DNA from: Bacillota bacterium
GTDB taxonomy: Bacteria; Bacillota; Clostridia; Lachnospirales; Lachnospiraceae
Direction: 5' to 3'
Length of the DNA stretch: 64,000 nt
Assembly (NCBI GenBank): GCA_023421505.1
Contig: JAEZTJ010000009.1
Location: 1-64,000, forward strand
Under the pieces are notes generated by a model. It was given only the letters and a program-made list of their open reading frames with translations, did not search any database and was not told where the DNA came from. Of the stretch, positions 18,134 to 26,770 are shown piece after piece. The position numbers and the translations under genes were made by a program. The first letter of the stretch is position 1. Every line of letters begins with the position of its first letter.

Positions 18134-19285
18134 TTGCGTATATTTAAAATAGGTATACTTGGAGCCGGAGTTATAAGCAGAACATATCTTGCCGATATAA
18201 AAGCATTTTACAAAAATCTTGAAGTAATTGCTTGCGCAGATATAGATGTAGAGCTTTCGCAAAAACTAGCATCGGAGTTTGGTATAAAAAAGGCATATAC
18301 ATCGGAAGAATTGTTAAAGGATGATGAAGTGGAGATTGTGATAAATCTCACACCGCCACAGTTTCATGTTGAACTTAACAAGCAGATTATTGCAGCCGGG
18401 AAACATCTTTTTAGCGAGAAACCGTTTGCACCTAATTTAGTAGCGGCAAAGGAAGTGCTGGATTTAGCAGATGCAAAGGGGGTTAAAGTTGGTTGTGCAC
18501 CGGATACCTTTTTAGCATCAGGTCTTCAGAGCTTGAGATATTATCTTGATGCTAATCTTATAGGAAAGCCTTTCTTTGTCACGGCAAACATGACGACCTT
18601 CGGGGTTGAAACCTGGCACCCTAACCCTGCACCTTTTTATACGAAGAACAGCGGCCCATTATTTGATATGGGACCATATTATCTCTCTGCGATTGTAGCT
18701 CTATTAGGACCAATAGAAAGCATTGCTGCTTTTGCTGCTAAGGGCAGCGATACGAGACATATATATGTGGGACGAGAGGCTGGAACTGATATGAAAGTAG
18801 AGCTCCCTACTCATTACTCTTCTATATTGAGGTTAAAAAGTGGCGTAGTTGTAAATTTTATTATTAGTTTTGATATTTATAGGTCGAACCTTCCGATGTT
18901 TGAAATTTATGGAGATGGCGGCACGCTCACCTATCCGGATCCGAACTTTGGCGGCGGTACTCCTAGAGTGTATAGGAAAGAACAGTACACGGACACAGTT
19001 TATCAAAAGACAGAGGAAGCTATTACGCGAAAAAATAGGTTCTATGAGCTTCCAGAGCTATATCCCAGAGTGAAAGATTATTCAAGGGGCATAGGCGTGC
19101 TTGATCTAGCGAAAGCGATTGAAGAAAACTCAAATAATAGAGCAAATGGCAGCTTAATAATGCACATTACCGAAGCCATAGAGGGAATCATGATTTCATC
19201 AGTAAATGGCGAGTTTTACAAAATGACAACTACCTGTGAGAGGCCGGAGCCTTTAAAACCAGGTGGATATATGGATGAAGTTTAA
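18134..19285 (+). CDS. Gfo/Idh/MocA-family oxidoreductase
   Basis: A 383-residue NAD(P)-dependent sugar dehydrogenase starting at TTG 18134, with AAGGAG upstream. The N-terminal Rossmann fold shows GILGAGVISRTY (GxGxxx), and the family EKP motif appears as FSEKPFAPN near residue 98. The C-terminal domain (GFO_IDH_MocA_C) forms the sugar-binding sheet, with GPLFDMGPYYL corresponding to the usual G-x-x-x-D-x-G-x-H region. The family oxidises or reduces a ring hydroxyl of sugars, inositols or sugar acids. As first gene of the operon it probably acts on the imported sugar. The exact substrate is not deducible. Confidence 0.9.
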   Translation: MRIFKIGILGAGVISRTYLADIKAFYKNLEVIACADIDVELSQKLASEFGIKKAYTSEELLKDDEVEIVINLTPPQFHVELNKQIIAAGKHLFSEKPFAPNLVAAKEVLDLADAKGVKVGCAPDTFLASGLQSLRYYLDANLIGKPFFVTANMTTFGVETWHPNPAPFYTKNSGPLFDMGPYYLSAIVALLGPIESIAAFAAKGSDTRHIYVGREAGTDMKVELPTHYSSILRLKSGVVVNFIISFDIYRSNLPMFEIYGDGGTLTYPDPNFGGGTPRVYRKEQYTDTVYQKTEEAITRKNRFYELPELYPRVKDYSRGIGVLDLAKAIEENSNNRANGSLIMHITEAIEGIMISSVNGEFYKMTTTCERPEPLKPGGYMDEV

Positions 19286-19320
19286 TATTTTAATGAGCAA
19301 AGTTTGAAAGGAGACATAAT

Positions 19321-19785
19321 ATGTCAGGAGTAGTAGGAACGAATTTAGTAGCACAGGTGGGATTTATTGTTAAAGATGTTGAGGTAACAAAGAAAAAGTG
19401 GGCTGAGTTTTTAGGTGTTGACGTCCCTGAGACGCAACCTATTGGGGATTATAAGGTTACTGGAACTGAGTTTAAAGGTGAACCCGCTCCAAATGCATAT
19501 TGCTTCATGGCCTTCTTTGATGTTGGTCCGGGACTACAGCTTGAACTGATTCAACCTAACGAGGAACCTTCAACCTGGAGAAACTATCTTGAGGAGAAGG
19601 GTGAGGGTATTCACCACGTTGCATTTCAAGTGAAAGATTCAAAGACTGCTGTTGCAAATGCGGAAGCTGCTGGTTTAAAGCTGGTTCAAAGAGGTGTTTA
19701 TGGTGATGGCAGCGGCGAATATAACTATCTTGATGCTCCGGAGCTAAAATGCATAATTGAGCTTCTTGAAAGCTACAATAAGTAA
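19321..19785 (+). CDS. VOC-family (glyoxalase-like) protein
   Basis: A 154-residue vicinal-oxygen-chelate protein with GAAAGGAGA before the ATG. Two beta-alpha-beta-beta-beta modules are apparent (LVAQVGFIVKDVEVTKKKWAE, and GIHHVAFQVKDSKTAVANAE). Candidate metal ligands are the paired His in IHHVAF, a Glu in QLELIQ and the terminal Glu in IIELLES. Such enzymes catalyse isomerisation, epimerisation or lyase chemistry on enolised substrates. Placement between the oxidoreductase and the sugar isomerase/epimerase suggests it works on an oxidised sugar intermediate. Confidence 0.82.
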   Translation: MSGVVGTNLVAQVGFIVKDVEVTKKKWAEFLGVDVPETQPIGDYKVTGTEFKGEPAPNAYCFMAFFDVGPGLQLELIQPNEEPSTWRNYLEEKGEGIHHVAFQVKDSKTAVANAEAAGLKLVQRGVYGDGSGEYNYLDAPELKCIIELLESYNK

Positions 19786-19823
19786 TATTTCACCAACTTA
19801 AAAAGAAAGGCATGATACTAAAT

Positions 19824-20642
19824 ATGAGACTTGGGACATCTTCACCACTAAAACATAGCAGTCCAAAGGAATGGGCTATGAAACATAAAACCTTAGGACT
19901 TGGAGCTGTAAATTTCCCACTCTCTTGCGAAAATGATGATGCACTTATTGAAGAGTATGTAAAAGAAGCAAAAAAGAACAACCTTGTAATAGCAGAGGTT
20001 GGAGTTTGGCGCAATACATTGGATTTAAATGAAGATGCACGAAAAAAGGCTATTCAGTACGCCGTGGGGCAGCTTGAACTTGCTGATCGGATAGGTTCTC
20101 ACTGTTGTGTGAATATTATAGGTGCAAGAGGTCCTCGCTGGGATGGTGCTTATAAAGATAATTTTACAAAGGAAACCTGGAAACTGGGTGTAAAGACTAT
20201 TCAGGAGATTATTGATGAGGTAAACCCTAAGAACACGTATTTTACAATCGAGTCTATGCCATGGATGTTCCCGACCGGACCGGATGAATATCTGCAGTTG
20301 CTTGAGTCTGTGGAGAGAGAAAGATTTGCTGTTCATATGGATATTTTTAACTGGATAACTACACCAAGAAGGTATTTCTTTAATGAGGAATTTATAAGCG
20401 AATGCTTCGAGAAACTAGGCGAGCATATAAAAAGCTGCCATTTGAAGGATGTCAAGATGGAGGACGATTATACTCTGTTTTTTAGGGAAACTAGTGTTGG
20501 AAACGGAGGGATAAATCTTAAGCACCTAATCGAAAAAGGATTATCCTTTGATGATAATATGCCATTTATCATAGAGCATCTTAATACAGATGAAGAGTAT
20601 TTAAATAGTGTCGCATACGTAAAGGCTCTAATGGCGCGCTAA
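19824..20642 (+). CDS. Sugar phosphate isomerase/epimerase (xylose-isomerase-like TIM barrel)
   Basis: A 272-residue protein if started at the ATG at 19824 (MRLGTSSPLKH). An in-frame ATG at 19812 lies directly against the weak GAAAGG and would add four residues. It has the AP-endonuclease-2/IolE TIM-barrel pattern. Metal-binding segments include YFTIESMPWMFP (Glu), RFAVHMDIFNWI (His and Asp), KSCHLKDVK (His) and the terminal PFIIEHLNTDEEY (Glu). The family isomerises or epimerises ketoses and inositol derivatives. It fits an oxidoreductase/epimerase pathway with the neighbouring genes. Confidence 0.87.
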   Translation: MRLGTSSPLKHSSPKEWAMKHKTLGLGAVNFPLSCENDDALIEEYVKEAKKNNLVIAEVGVWRNTLDLNEDARKKAIQYAVGQLELADRIGSHCCVNIIGARGPRWDGAYKDNFTKETWKLGVKTIQEIIDEVNPKNTYFTIESMPWMFPTGPDEYLQLLESVERERFAVHMDIFNWITTPRRYFFNEEFISECFEKLGEHIKSCHLKDVKMEDDYTLFFRETSVGNGGINLKHLIEKGLSFDDNMPFIIEHLNTDEEYLNSVAYVKALMAR

Positions 20643-20674
20643 GCGTTTATATATAATGAGCATTAACAAAAAAA

Positions 20675-20780
20675 GGAGAGGATAGGTTGAAAAGAAATAC
20701 ATTTTTCAACCGGCAAAAAGCACTAAGCGTGCTTTTCGCTCAGTATATGAATGCCGCATAAGCGGCAGATGGAGGATAAT
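20675..20780 (+). repeat. Hairpin repeat module ending in the SBP ribosome site
   Basis: A module of the dispersed family described at 31794-32113 and 63034-63140. It begins with an SD-like GGAGAG and a TTG reading frame of 24 codons (20687-20761, MKRNTFFNRQK...). The first hairpin is TTGAAAA/TTTTTCAA, then AAGCAC/GTGCTT, then GCCGC ataa GCGGC. It finishes with CAGATGGAGG, the ribosome site of the next gene. It is nearly identical to the copy at 63034-63140 over most of its length. Confidence 0.8.
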
Positions 20781-22139
20781 ATGAAAAAATCAAGAGTTGT
20801 AGTAGTGGGTTTAGTTGCATTAATGGTTATGATGACAACTGTGCTGTCAGGATGTAGCGGCAGTAAAAAGACAGAAGATACTTCATCTGAAACGTCAGGC
20901 GAAGTAGTATGGTGGGGATGGACGCCGGGTTCTCCAACGAATGAAAAATATATTGAAGAATTTAACAAAGAATATCCGGATATTAAAGTTACATGGAAAC
21001 AAACATCAATAGATGATTATGACGCTGCGATCAGACCGGCTTTAGCAAATGGCGAGGGCGTTGATGCTTTTGAGGTTTCAGCGGGTTCAGGAAATGGTGG
21101 CATTCAAGTATTTGGAGGACAGGCAATTGACTTGACGGATGCTGTAAAAAAGGCATTAGGTGATGATTATAAGGACAAGCTTAACGAGGCATCCATCACC
21201 ACTATGACTGTCAATGGTCAGTTGAAAGCATTAGGTGTTGGAACGGTATATTCAGGAAATCTTTGGATTAACCAAGATCTTTTTGATAAATATAATGTAA
21301 AAGTTCCTACTAATTTAGCTGAGTGGAAAGAGGCTTGTAAAGTTTTTGAAGAAAATGGTATCGAAGGTTTTGTGCAGGGAGCAGGTCAAGGTGCATTTAA
21401 CATCGACACTTTCCATGCAATCGCTGATAATGTAAGCCCTGGTACCTTCACAAAAGCAACAAGAGGTGAAGTTGAATGGACGGATGCATCAATTGTCAAA
21501 GCATTAGAGCTATGGAAAGGGCTGTTTGATGAAGGAATTATGCAAGAGGGTGCTCTTGGTCTTCAACAATATCCAGAGGCAAATAATTTATTTATGTCTC
21601 AAAAGGCTGCTATGGTTATGATGGGGTCTTGGTATACATCAAACGCTTTGCCTGATACGATGAAGGCTGCTATTGAGTCTGCATCTTCAACAGAAGAGCC
21701 GTTTACAATGCTTCCTATAGATTTCCCTGATATTGCTGGAACCGGAAATACAGGATCTATGTTTGGCGATCTAGATTATTCAACCGCAGTATCTGCAACA
21801 TCAAAGAATATTAAAGCAGCAACTACCTTTGCTGTTTGGCTTGGAACCTCTCAGAATGGTCAACAGATGATTGCAGATTCCTTAAACGTTGTTCCTTCCC
21901 TAAAATCAGCAACTCCGGATTGGAGTAATGTAAAGCTTGTAAATCCTGAGAAACAAAACGAAGCAATCAAAAAATATATTGAAAATTCAATGAATAGTGG
22001 TGACAACCCTCGTTTTGCAGGAATCAATGCAGATATGAACCAAGCAATGATGGATGTATTGGCTGGCGTGGCAGGAGGAACGATCACTCCTAATGATGGT
22101 GCTACGAAGCTCGCAACGACTCAAGCTGATAGTGAGTAA
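20781..22139 (+). CDS. ABC transporter sugar-binding lipoprotein
   Basis: The ATG at 20781 has GATGGAGG upstream; an in-frame ATG at 20751 lies inside the repeat hairpin and is rejected. The product has 452 residues. A lipoprotein signal peptide is present (KKSRVVVVGLVALMVMMTTV then LSGC, lipidated Cys at about residue 29). The mature part is a family 1 extracellular solute-binding protein for carbohydrates (EEFNKEYPDIKVTWKQ; LWINQDLFDKYNVKVPTNL; MSQKAAMVMMGSW). It captures sugar or oligosaccharide outside the cell and delivers it to the two permeases downstream. The ATPase is not encoded here and is probably a shared MsmK/UgpC type, which is common in Firmicutes. Confidence 0.93.
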   Translation: MKKSRVVVVGLVALMVMMTTVLSGCSGSKKTEDTSSETSGEVVWWGWTPGSPTNEKYIEEFNKEYPDIKVTWKQTSIDDYDAAIRPALANGEGVDAFEVSAGSGNGGIQVFGGQAIDLTDAVKKALGDDYKDKLNEASITTMTVNGQLKALGVGTVYSGNLWINQDLFDKYNVKVPTNLAEWKEACKVFEENGIEGFVQGAGQGAFNIDTFHAIADNVSPGTFTKATRGEVEWTDASIVKALELWKGLFDEGIMQEGALGLQQYPEANNLFMSQKAAMVMMGSWYTSNALPDTMKAAIESASSTEEPFTMLPIDFPDIAGTGNTGSMFGDLDYSTAVSATSKNIKAATTFAVWLGTSQNGQQMIADSLNVVPSLKSATPDWSNVKLVNPEKQNEAIKKYIENSMNSGDNPRFAGINADMNQAMMDVLAGVAGGTITPNDGATKLATTQADSE

Positions 22140-22151
22140 GGGATAATATTT

Positions 22152-22192
22152 TGATAGGGGTCTAATTTTACAAGGGCCCCTATCATTTAGAG
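22152..22192 (+). terminator. Hairpin between binding protein and permease genes
   Basis: GATAGGGG pairs with CCCCTATC across about 14 nt, followed by ATTT. It is probably a partial terminator or mRNA-stabilising hairpin, allowing more binding protein than permease, as is common in ABC operons. Confidence 0.65.
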
Positions 22193-22210
22193 TTGAGGAG
22201 ACTTATAAAA

Positions 22211-23092
22211 ATGAAAAAGAATAAAACCTTGAGAGCCACGAAGATAAACGGACTTCCGTGGATTCTTCCTGCATTTGTTTTTGTTGTAGGGATTATATAT
22301 TATTCAATATTTTATACATTTAATCTGTCTACGCTAGACTGGAATGGGCTTGATCCAATCCAGACAAAAGTGGGGATGAGCAATTATACGAAGGCACTTT
22401 CTGACTGGATTTTTTGGAAAGCGATAAAAAACACAATTGTTTATTTTATTATTACATTTTTAATTCAAAACTTTTTAGGTTTTATTTTTGCCGCAATTTT
22501 GCATACAGAAATAAAGTTTGCAACCTTGCACAAGTGCTTGATTTTTATTCCAACAATCTTAGCACCTGCGACTATGGCGCCAGTGTTTAGATTACTGTTC
22601 TCGCCTCAGGGAATTTTGCAAGATATATTTGACACACTTCATTTAGGTATAACTGTTGATTGGTTATCAAAACCAAATTCGGCACTTTTCATTCTTATGA
22701 TTATTGCGATTTGGGAGTTCACAGGAATGAGTTTCATTTTATATTATGCGGCAATGAGCCAAATAGATAAAGAGATGCTTGAGGCATCGTACTTAGATGG
22801 AGCAGGAAACTTAAGAACTTTATGGAGTATTGTATTGCCAAACTGCAAGGGTACGACAGTTTCTCTTGCAATGCTTGGAATTATAGGTGCTTTGAAAACA
22901 TTTGATATTCCTTATCTGATTACTACTGGTGGGCCAAATCACGCAACAGAATTTTTAGGAACATATATTTATAGGCAGGGAATTAGGCAGTCTCACCTCG
23001 GCTATGCAGCGGCAATATCAGTAATGCTCCTGGTACTCGCAATTTGCGGTGCAATACTTATAAATAGGGTTAATAAAGGAGAGGAGAAATAA
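22211..23092 (+). CDS. ABC sugar transporter permease (MalF/UgpA type)
   Basis: The ATG at 22211 (MKKNKTLRATK) has TTGAGGAG upstream; an earlier TTG in frame overlaps the ribosome site. The 293-residue product has six predicted membrane segments, starting with GLPWILPAFVFVVGIIYYSI. The EAA loop that docks the ATPase is visible as EASYLDGAGNLRTLWSIVLP (about residues 195-214). Together with the next gene it forms the heterodimeric channel. The stop codon is followed immediately by the start of that gene. Confidence 0.93.
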   Translation: MKKNKTLRATKINGLPWILPAFVFVVGIIYYSIFYTFNLSTLDWNGLDPIQTKVGMSNYTKALSDWIFWKAIKNTIVYFIITFLIQNFLGFIFAAILHTEIKFATLHKCLIFIPTILAPATMAPVFRLLFSPQGILQDIFDTLHLGITVDWLSKPNSALFILMIIAIWEFTGMSFILYYAAMSQIDKEMLEASYLDGAGNLRTLWSIVLPNCKGTTVSLAMLGIIGALKTFDIPYLITTGGPNHATEFLGTYIYRQGIRQSHLGYAAAISVMLLVLAICGAILINRVNKGEEK

Positions 23093-23881
23093 ATGTTTGA
23101 AGTTAGAAGTTTAAAAAGTAAAGTCGTTTTGCAAATCGTTCTACTAATACTAACGATACCTTATGCGATTCCACTTGTTCAAATGTTTCTTGGCTCTCTC
23201 GGTGGAAAAGGGTTTTTAAATTATAAGGCAGTTTGGGACACAGGTGTAGTTCCAATCTATTTTAGAAATTCACTCATCATATCGGCTGGCGTAATTTTGT
23301 TGGTTTATATATTCAGTATGACAGCTGGCTTTGGGTTTGCAAAAATGCATATATTGGGAAAAGAAGTGTTCTTTTGGTTGATTCTTGTTGCGTTAACTTT
23401 ACCTGAAGTAATTTTGTTATCTCCACTGTTTGTAACCTTCCAAAAGCTGCATTTATTTAACACCTTTTTAGCTGTAATTTTACCTAACGCAGCATTGCAG
23501 CTGCCATTTACAATTCTACTTGCCAGAAATTTTGACAATGGAATTCCTAATGAGTTAATGGAGGCATCAAGAATTGACGGTGCGAGTGTTATATCAATGT
23601 TTTGGTATGTCATCCTTCCGCTTACTAAGCCAATTGCATCATCAATTATTGTTTTGACACTCATCAACTCATGGAACACATATCTTCTGCCACTTTTGTT
23701 CTTGCAAAGCCCAGATATGCAGACGGTAACGCTGCTTCCACAATACTTCCAAGGTGAGTTTACAAATGACCAGACGAAGATATTAGCGGCAGCTGTGCTC
23801 ACTGCAATTCCTGAGATTATTGTTTATTTGCTCATGCAGAAGAATTTTGAAAAAGGCATGAGTGCCGGTGCTCTAAAATAA
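23093..23881 (+). CDS. ABC sugar transporter permease (MalG/UgpE type)
   Basis: A 262-residue CUT1-type inner permease with about six membrane segments and the EAA loop EASRIDGASVISMFWYVILP. It starts right after the upstream permease stop, with GGAGAGGAG as ribosome site. It pairs with the previous permease and the lipoprotein to import the sugar. It is slightly short for the family (usually about 275-280) because the N-terminal cytoplasmic tail is brief. Confidence 0.93.
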   Translation: MFEVRSLKSKVVLQIVLLILTIPYAIPLVQMFLGSLGGKGFLNYKAVWDTGVVPIYFRNSLIISAGVILLVYIFSMTAGFGFAKMHILGKEVFFWLILVALTLPEVILLSPLFVTFQKLHLFNTFLAVILPNAALQLPFTILLARNFDNGIPNELMEASRIDGASVISMFWYVILPLTKPIASSIIVLTLINSWNTYLLPLLFLQSPDMQTVTLLPQYFQGEFTNDQTKILAAAVLTAIPEIIVYLLMQKNFEKGMSAGALK

Positions 23882-23923
23882 TCGAAGCAAGAGCTGAATA
23901 ATAGTGAGAAGAAGGAGATAATT

Positions 23924-24289
23924 ATGCCGTTAATTCAAGTTGACTTAAAAAAGTCAGTGTATGAGGATAAAGGTAAAGAAATATCAAATGCAATTCATAA
24001 TTCGCTGGTTGCAGGTCTGGGTATGGATACAACCGACCTTTTTCAAGTGTTTAGGCCGCATGAGGAGGGGGAAATTATCTTTTCCCCAACTTATGACAAT
24101 CGCGATAGACACGATTTGATCATCATTAGAATTACAATGGTAAATATGTTTTCATTTGAGCAAAAGAAAAAAACCTATAAAGAACTAACGAAAAGGCTTG
24201 TTGAGGTAGGAATCAGGCGCGATGATATTTTAGTATGTGTGATTGAAAACAGTGCAGAAAATTGGTCGCTTGGCGAACGAGAAGTTTGA
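23924..24289 (+). CDS. Tautomerase-superfamily protein (N-terminal proline)
   Basis: A 121-residue protein with GAAGGAGA before the ATG. After Met removal the N-terminus is Pro (MPLIQVDLKKS), the catalytic base of 4-oxalocrotonate tautomerase/MSAD-type enzymes. The length is that of fused or long tautomerases rather than the 62-residue 4-OT. The family performs keto-enol tautomerisation and related dehalogenase or hydratase reactions. In this operon it may handle an enol intermediate formed by the dehydrogenase and VOC enzymes. The substrate is unknown. Confidence 0.82.
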   Translation: MPLIQVDLKKSVYEDKGKEISNAIHNSLVAGLGMDTTDLFQVFRPHEEGEIIFSPTYDNRDRHDLIIIRITMVNMFSFEQKKKTYKELTKRLVEVGIRRDDILVCVIENSAENWSLGEREV

Positions 24290-24306
24290 AAATAAGGAGG
24301 AAATTT

Positions 24307-25917
24307 ATGAAAATCATAAATCCGGTTCTTTCGGGTTTTCATGCCGACCCGTCAATAATTAGGGTGGACGACACTTATTATATTGCGTCTTCTACGTTTG
24401 AGTGGTTTCCCGGCGTCAGGGTTCATGAATCGAAGGACCTTGTACATTGGAATTTGACTACATCTATTCTTGACAGCGTGGAGTTACTTGATATGAAAGG
24501 CGATCCATGCTCCGGTGGTATCTGGGCACCTGATTTGTCCTATGCTGACGGAAAGTTTTGGCTTGTCTATACGGATGTGAAGGTTGTAGAAGGTGCGTTC
24601 AAGGATATGGATAACTATCTGACAATTGCAGATGATATAAAAGGCCCCTGGTGCAAACCGATCAAGCTAAATGGCGTTGGTTTTGACGCGTCACTTTTTC
24701 ATGATGATGGCGGAAAAAAATATCTCATTCAACAAACCTGGGATCACCGTGAGTATAACAACCCATTCAATGGGCTTACTTTAACGGAATACGATGTGGA
24801 TAATAAGAGACTGAAACCAGAGACCGCAAAAACAGTATACAAGGGTACCAATGTGAAGACAGTTGAAGGACCGCACATATACAAAATGAATGGATACTAT
24901 TATATATTTGCAGCACAGGGCGGTACAATTTGGACACACCAGGAAATTGTAGCCCGCTCAAAAAATCTGTTGGGACCTTATGAAACTGAGCCGAATGGAC
25001 CATTTATAACCAACTTTGACACACCGGACCACTATCTTCAAAAACAAGGGCATGGTGCGCTTGTCGATACCCCTTCCGGCGAATGGTATTATGCCTCACT
25101 TTGCGCCAGGCCTCTTCACCATGCGACCGAGAATATTTATGACCCAAGAGGCTGGTGTACGCTTGGCCGTGAAACAAGTATTCAGAAAGTTTACCTGGAT
25201 GATGAACTTTGGCCAAGAGTGGTAGGTGGGCATGGCGGTTTAAAAGAGGTTGATGCTCCGAAGGATGCCATATTAACTGAGGCTCCTGAAACCAATGCTG
25301 TTTTTGATGATTTTTCATCGGATAAGCTCAGTGGTGATTGGAATACTTTAAGAGTTCCTTTTTCCGAAGAAATGGGAAAGGTTGGAGGCGGAAAACTTGA
25401 ACTGATCGGGCGTGGTTCACTTTCAAATAAGTTCAACCCATCGTTTATTGCTAGAAGATGGAAGGATTTTGCATTTTCAGCTGTGACAAAGGTAAAATTC
25501 AGCCCATATAGCTATCAGGCAATGGCTGGTCTTGTAAATTATTATAACAGCGAGCATTGGTCATGGATCTTTATTACAAAAGACGATGATCGTAATGATG
25601 TTATAGAGGTTGCAGAATGCGACAATCGCAAATACACTTCTGTTTTAAAAGATAAGGCTGTGAGAATTCCGGAAGGCACGGAGTGGGTTTGGTTCAAGTC
25701 AGTGGTTGATCATTTGGACTATTTTTATGAATATTCATTTGACGGGATAAAATGGAATAGAGTGCCAGTTAAACTGGATGCAATGATTTTGTCTGATGAT
25801 TATGTGAATTCTCATTATGGTGGCTTTTTCACGGGAGCATTTGTGGGCCTAGCTGCAGTTGATTATTCTGGCTACGCTTCAAAAGCTACCTTTGAGTTTT
25901 TTGAATATTTAGTATAG
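24307..25917 (+). CDS. GH43 beta-xylosidase
   Basis: The ATG at 24307 (MKIINPVLSGF) follows AAGGAGG, giving 536 residues; a longer upstream frame overlaps the tautomerase gene and is rejected. It is a glycoside hydrolase family 43 enzyme of the XynB/SXA type with a five-bladed propeller. Catalytic base D14 lies in HADPSI, pKa modulator D127 in GVGFDASLF and acid E187 in VEGPH. The C-terminal beta-sandwich (about 310-536) caps the active site. There is no signal peptide, so it acts inside the cell, releasing xylose or arabinose from short imported oligosaccharides. This is the best clue to the locus substrate: a xylan fragment. Confidence 0.93.
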   Translation: MKIINPVLSGFHADPSIIRVDDTYYIASSTFEWFPGVRVHESKDLVHWNLTTSILDSVELLDMKGDPCSGGIWAPDLSYADGKFWLVYTDVKVVEGAFKDMDNYLTIADDIKGPWCKPIKLNGVGFDASLFHDDGGKKYLIQQTWDHREYNNPFNGLTLTEYDVDNKRLKPETAKTVYKGTNVKTVEGPHIYKMNGYYYIFAAQGGTIWTHQEIVARSKNLLGPYETEPNGPFITNFDTPDHYLQKQGHGALVDTPSGEWYYASLCARPLHHATENIYDPRGWCTLGRETSIQKVYLDDELWPRVVGGHGGLKEVDAPKDAILTEAPETNAVFDDFSSDKLSGDWNTLRVPFSEEMGKVGGGKLELIGRGSLSNKFNPSFIARRWKDFAFSAVTKVKFSPYSYQAMAGLVNYYNSEHWSWIFITKDDDRNDVIEVAECDNRKYTSVLKDKAVRIPEGTEWVWFKSVVDHLDYFYEYSFDGIKWNRVPVKLDAMILSDDYVNSHYGGFFTGAFVGLAAVDYSGYASKATFEFFEYLV

Positions 25918-25988
25918 CGTAATTAGCTTAAAGGGCTATCTTTATGCTACTTTGCGGCGTAGCGAATGAAAGGTATAGGTGGAATTTT

Positions 25989-26732
25989 ATGAGTAAATTA
26001 TTGGATAAAGAATTGTGCGTTGTCACGGGTGCGGCGAATGGAATTGGCAGAGCAATCGCAGAACGTTTTATAAGTGAAGGTGCCGATTTGATTGTGGCTG
26101 ATTTTGATGTTGAAACCGCAAAAAAAGTATATGAGGGAAACAGTCAGGTTGTTGATATACTAAAAGTTGATGCGACAGATGTGAAGGATTTGGAAAAAAT
26201 AGCAGAAGCTGTTGAAAAGACAGGACGTAAATTAAAGGCTGTGCTACCAATCGTTGGTAACGGACCACAAAACCCGATTATTGAAATTACACCAGAGGAG
26301 TTTCATTTGACAATGGACCTTAATGTATTTTCAGCTTTTTTCACGGTACAGAAGTTAATTCCTTTTATGTCTGATAAAGCTTCAATTGTTCTAATATCAT
26401 CAATTGCAGGTTTTCAGGGTGGGAAAAACGCCATTGTCTATAATGCGGCGAAAGCAGCAGTCAGGTCTATGGCACGTTCGTTCACAGGAGAGCTTGCCCA
26501 AAAGGGTATCAGAGCAAATGCTATAAGCCCTGGTCCAACGGAAACACAGGCGTTTACAAATTTTGTGCACGGTGATGACGAAATAAGAAACAATATAGTT
26601 TCGCAACTTCCTATAGGGCATATCGGAAAGCCTAGCGAGATTGCAGCGGTTGCATTGTTCTTAGCGTCCGATGAATCTTCCTATGTAACAGGTGCTGAAA
26701 TTATTGCTGACGGCGGTTTCACTAATAGATAA
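25989..26732 (+). CDS. SDR-family oxidoreductase
   Basis: The ATG at 25989 (MSKLLDKELCVVTG) is preferred over an upstream in-frame ATG at 25944 that has no ribosome site; AGGTGG precedes 25989. The product has 247 residues. The NAD(P) motif TGAANGIG (13-20) and catalytic Ser (137/138), Tyr151 and Lys155 (YNAAK) are all present, so it is a classical short-chain dehydrogenase. The C-terminal motif SYVTGAEIIADGG is typical of 3-oxoacyl-ACP-reductase-like and sugar-alcohol SDRs. It probably oxidises or reduces a sugar-derived alcohol or ketone in this pathway. Confidence 0.9.
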   Translation: MSKLLDKELCVVTGAANGIGRAIAERFISEGADLIVADFDVETAKKVYEGNSQVVDILKVDATDVKDLEKIAEAVEKTGRKLKAVLPIVGNGPQNPIIEITPEEFHLTMDLNVFSAFFTVQKLIPFMSDKASIVLISSIAGFQGGKNAIVYNAAKAAVRSMARSFTGELAQKGIRANAISPGPTETQAFTNFVHGDDEIRNNIVSQLPIGHIGKPSEIAAVALFLASDESSYVTGAEIIADGGFTNR

Positions 26733-26770
26733 GCATATAAAAATTATTACATAATATAAAGGAGACCAAA

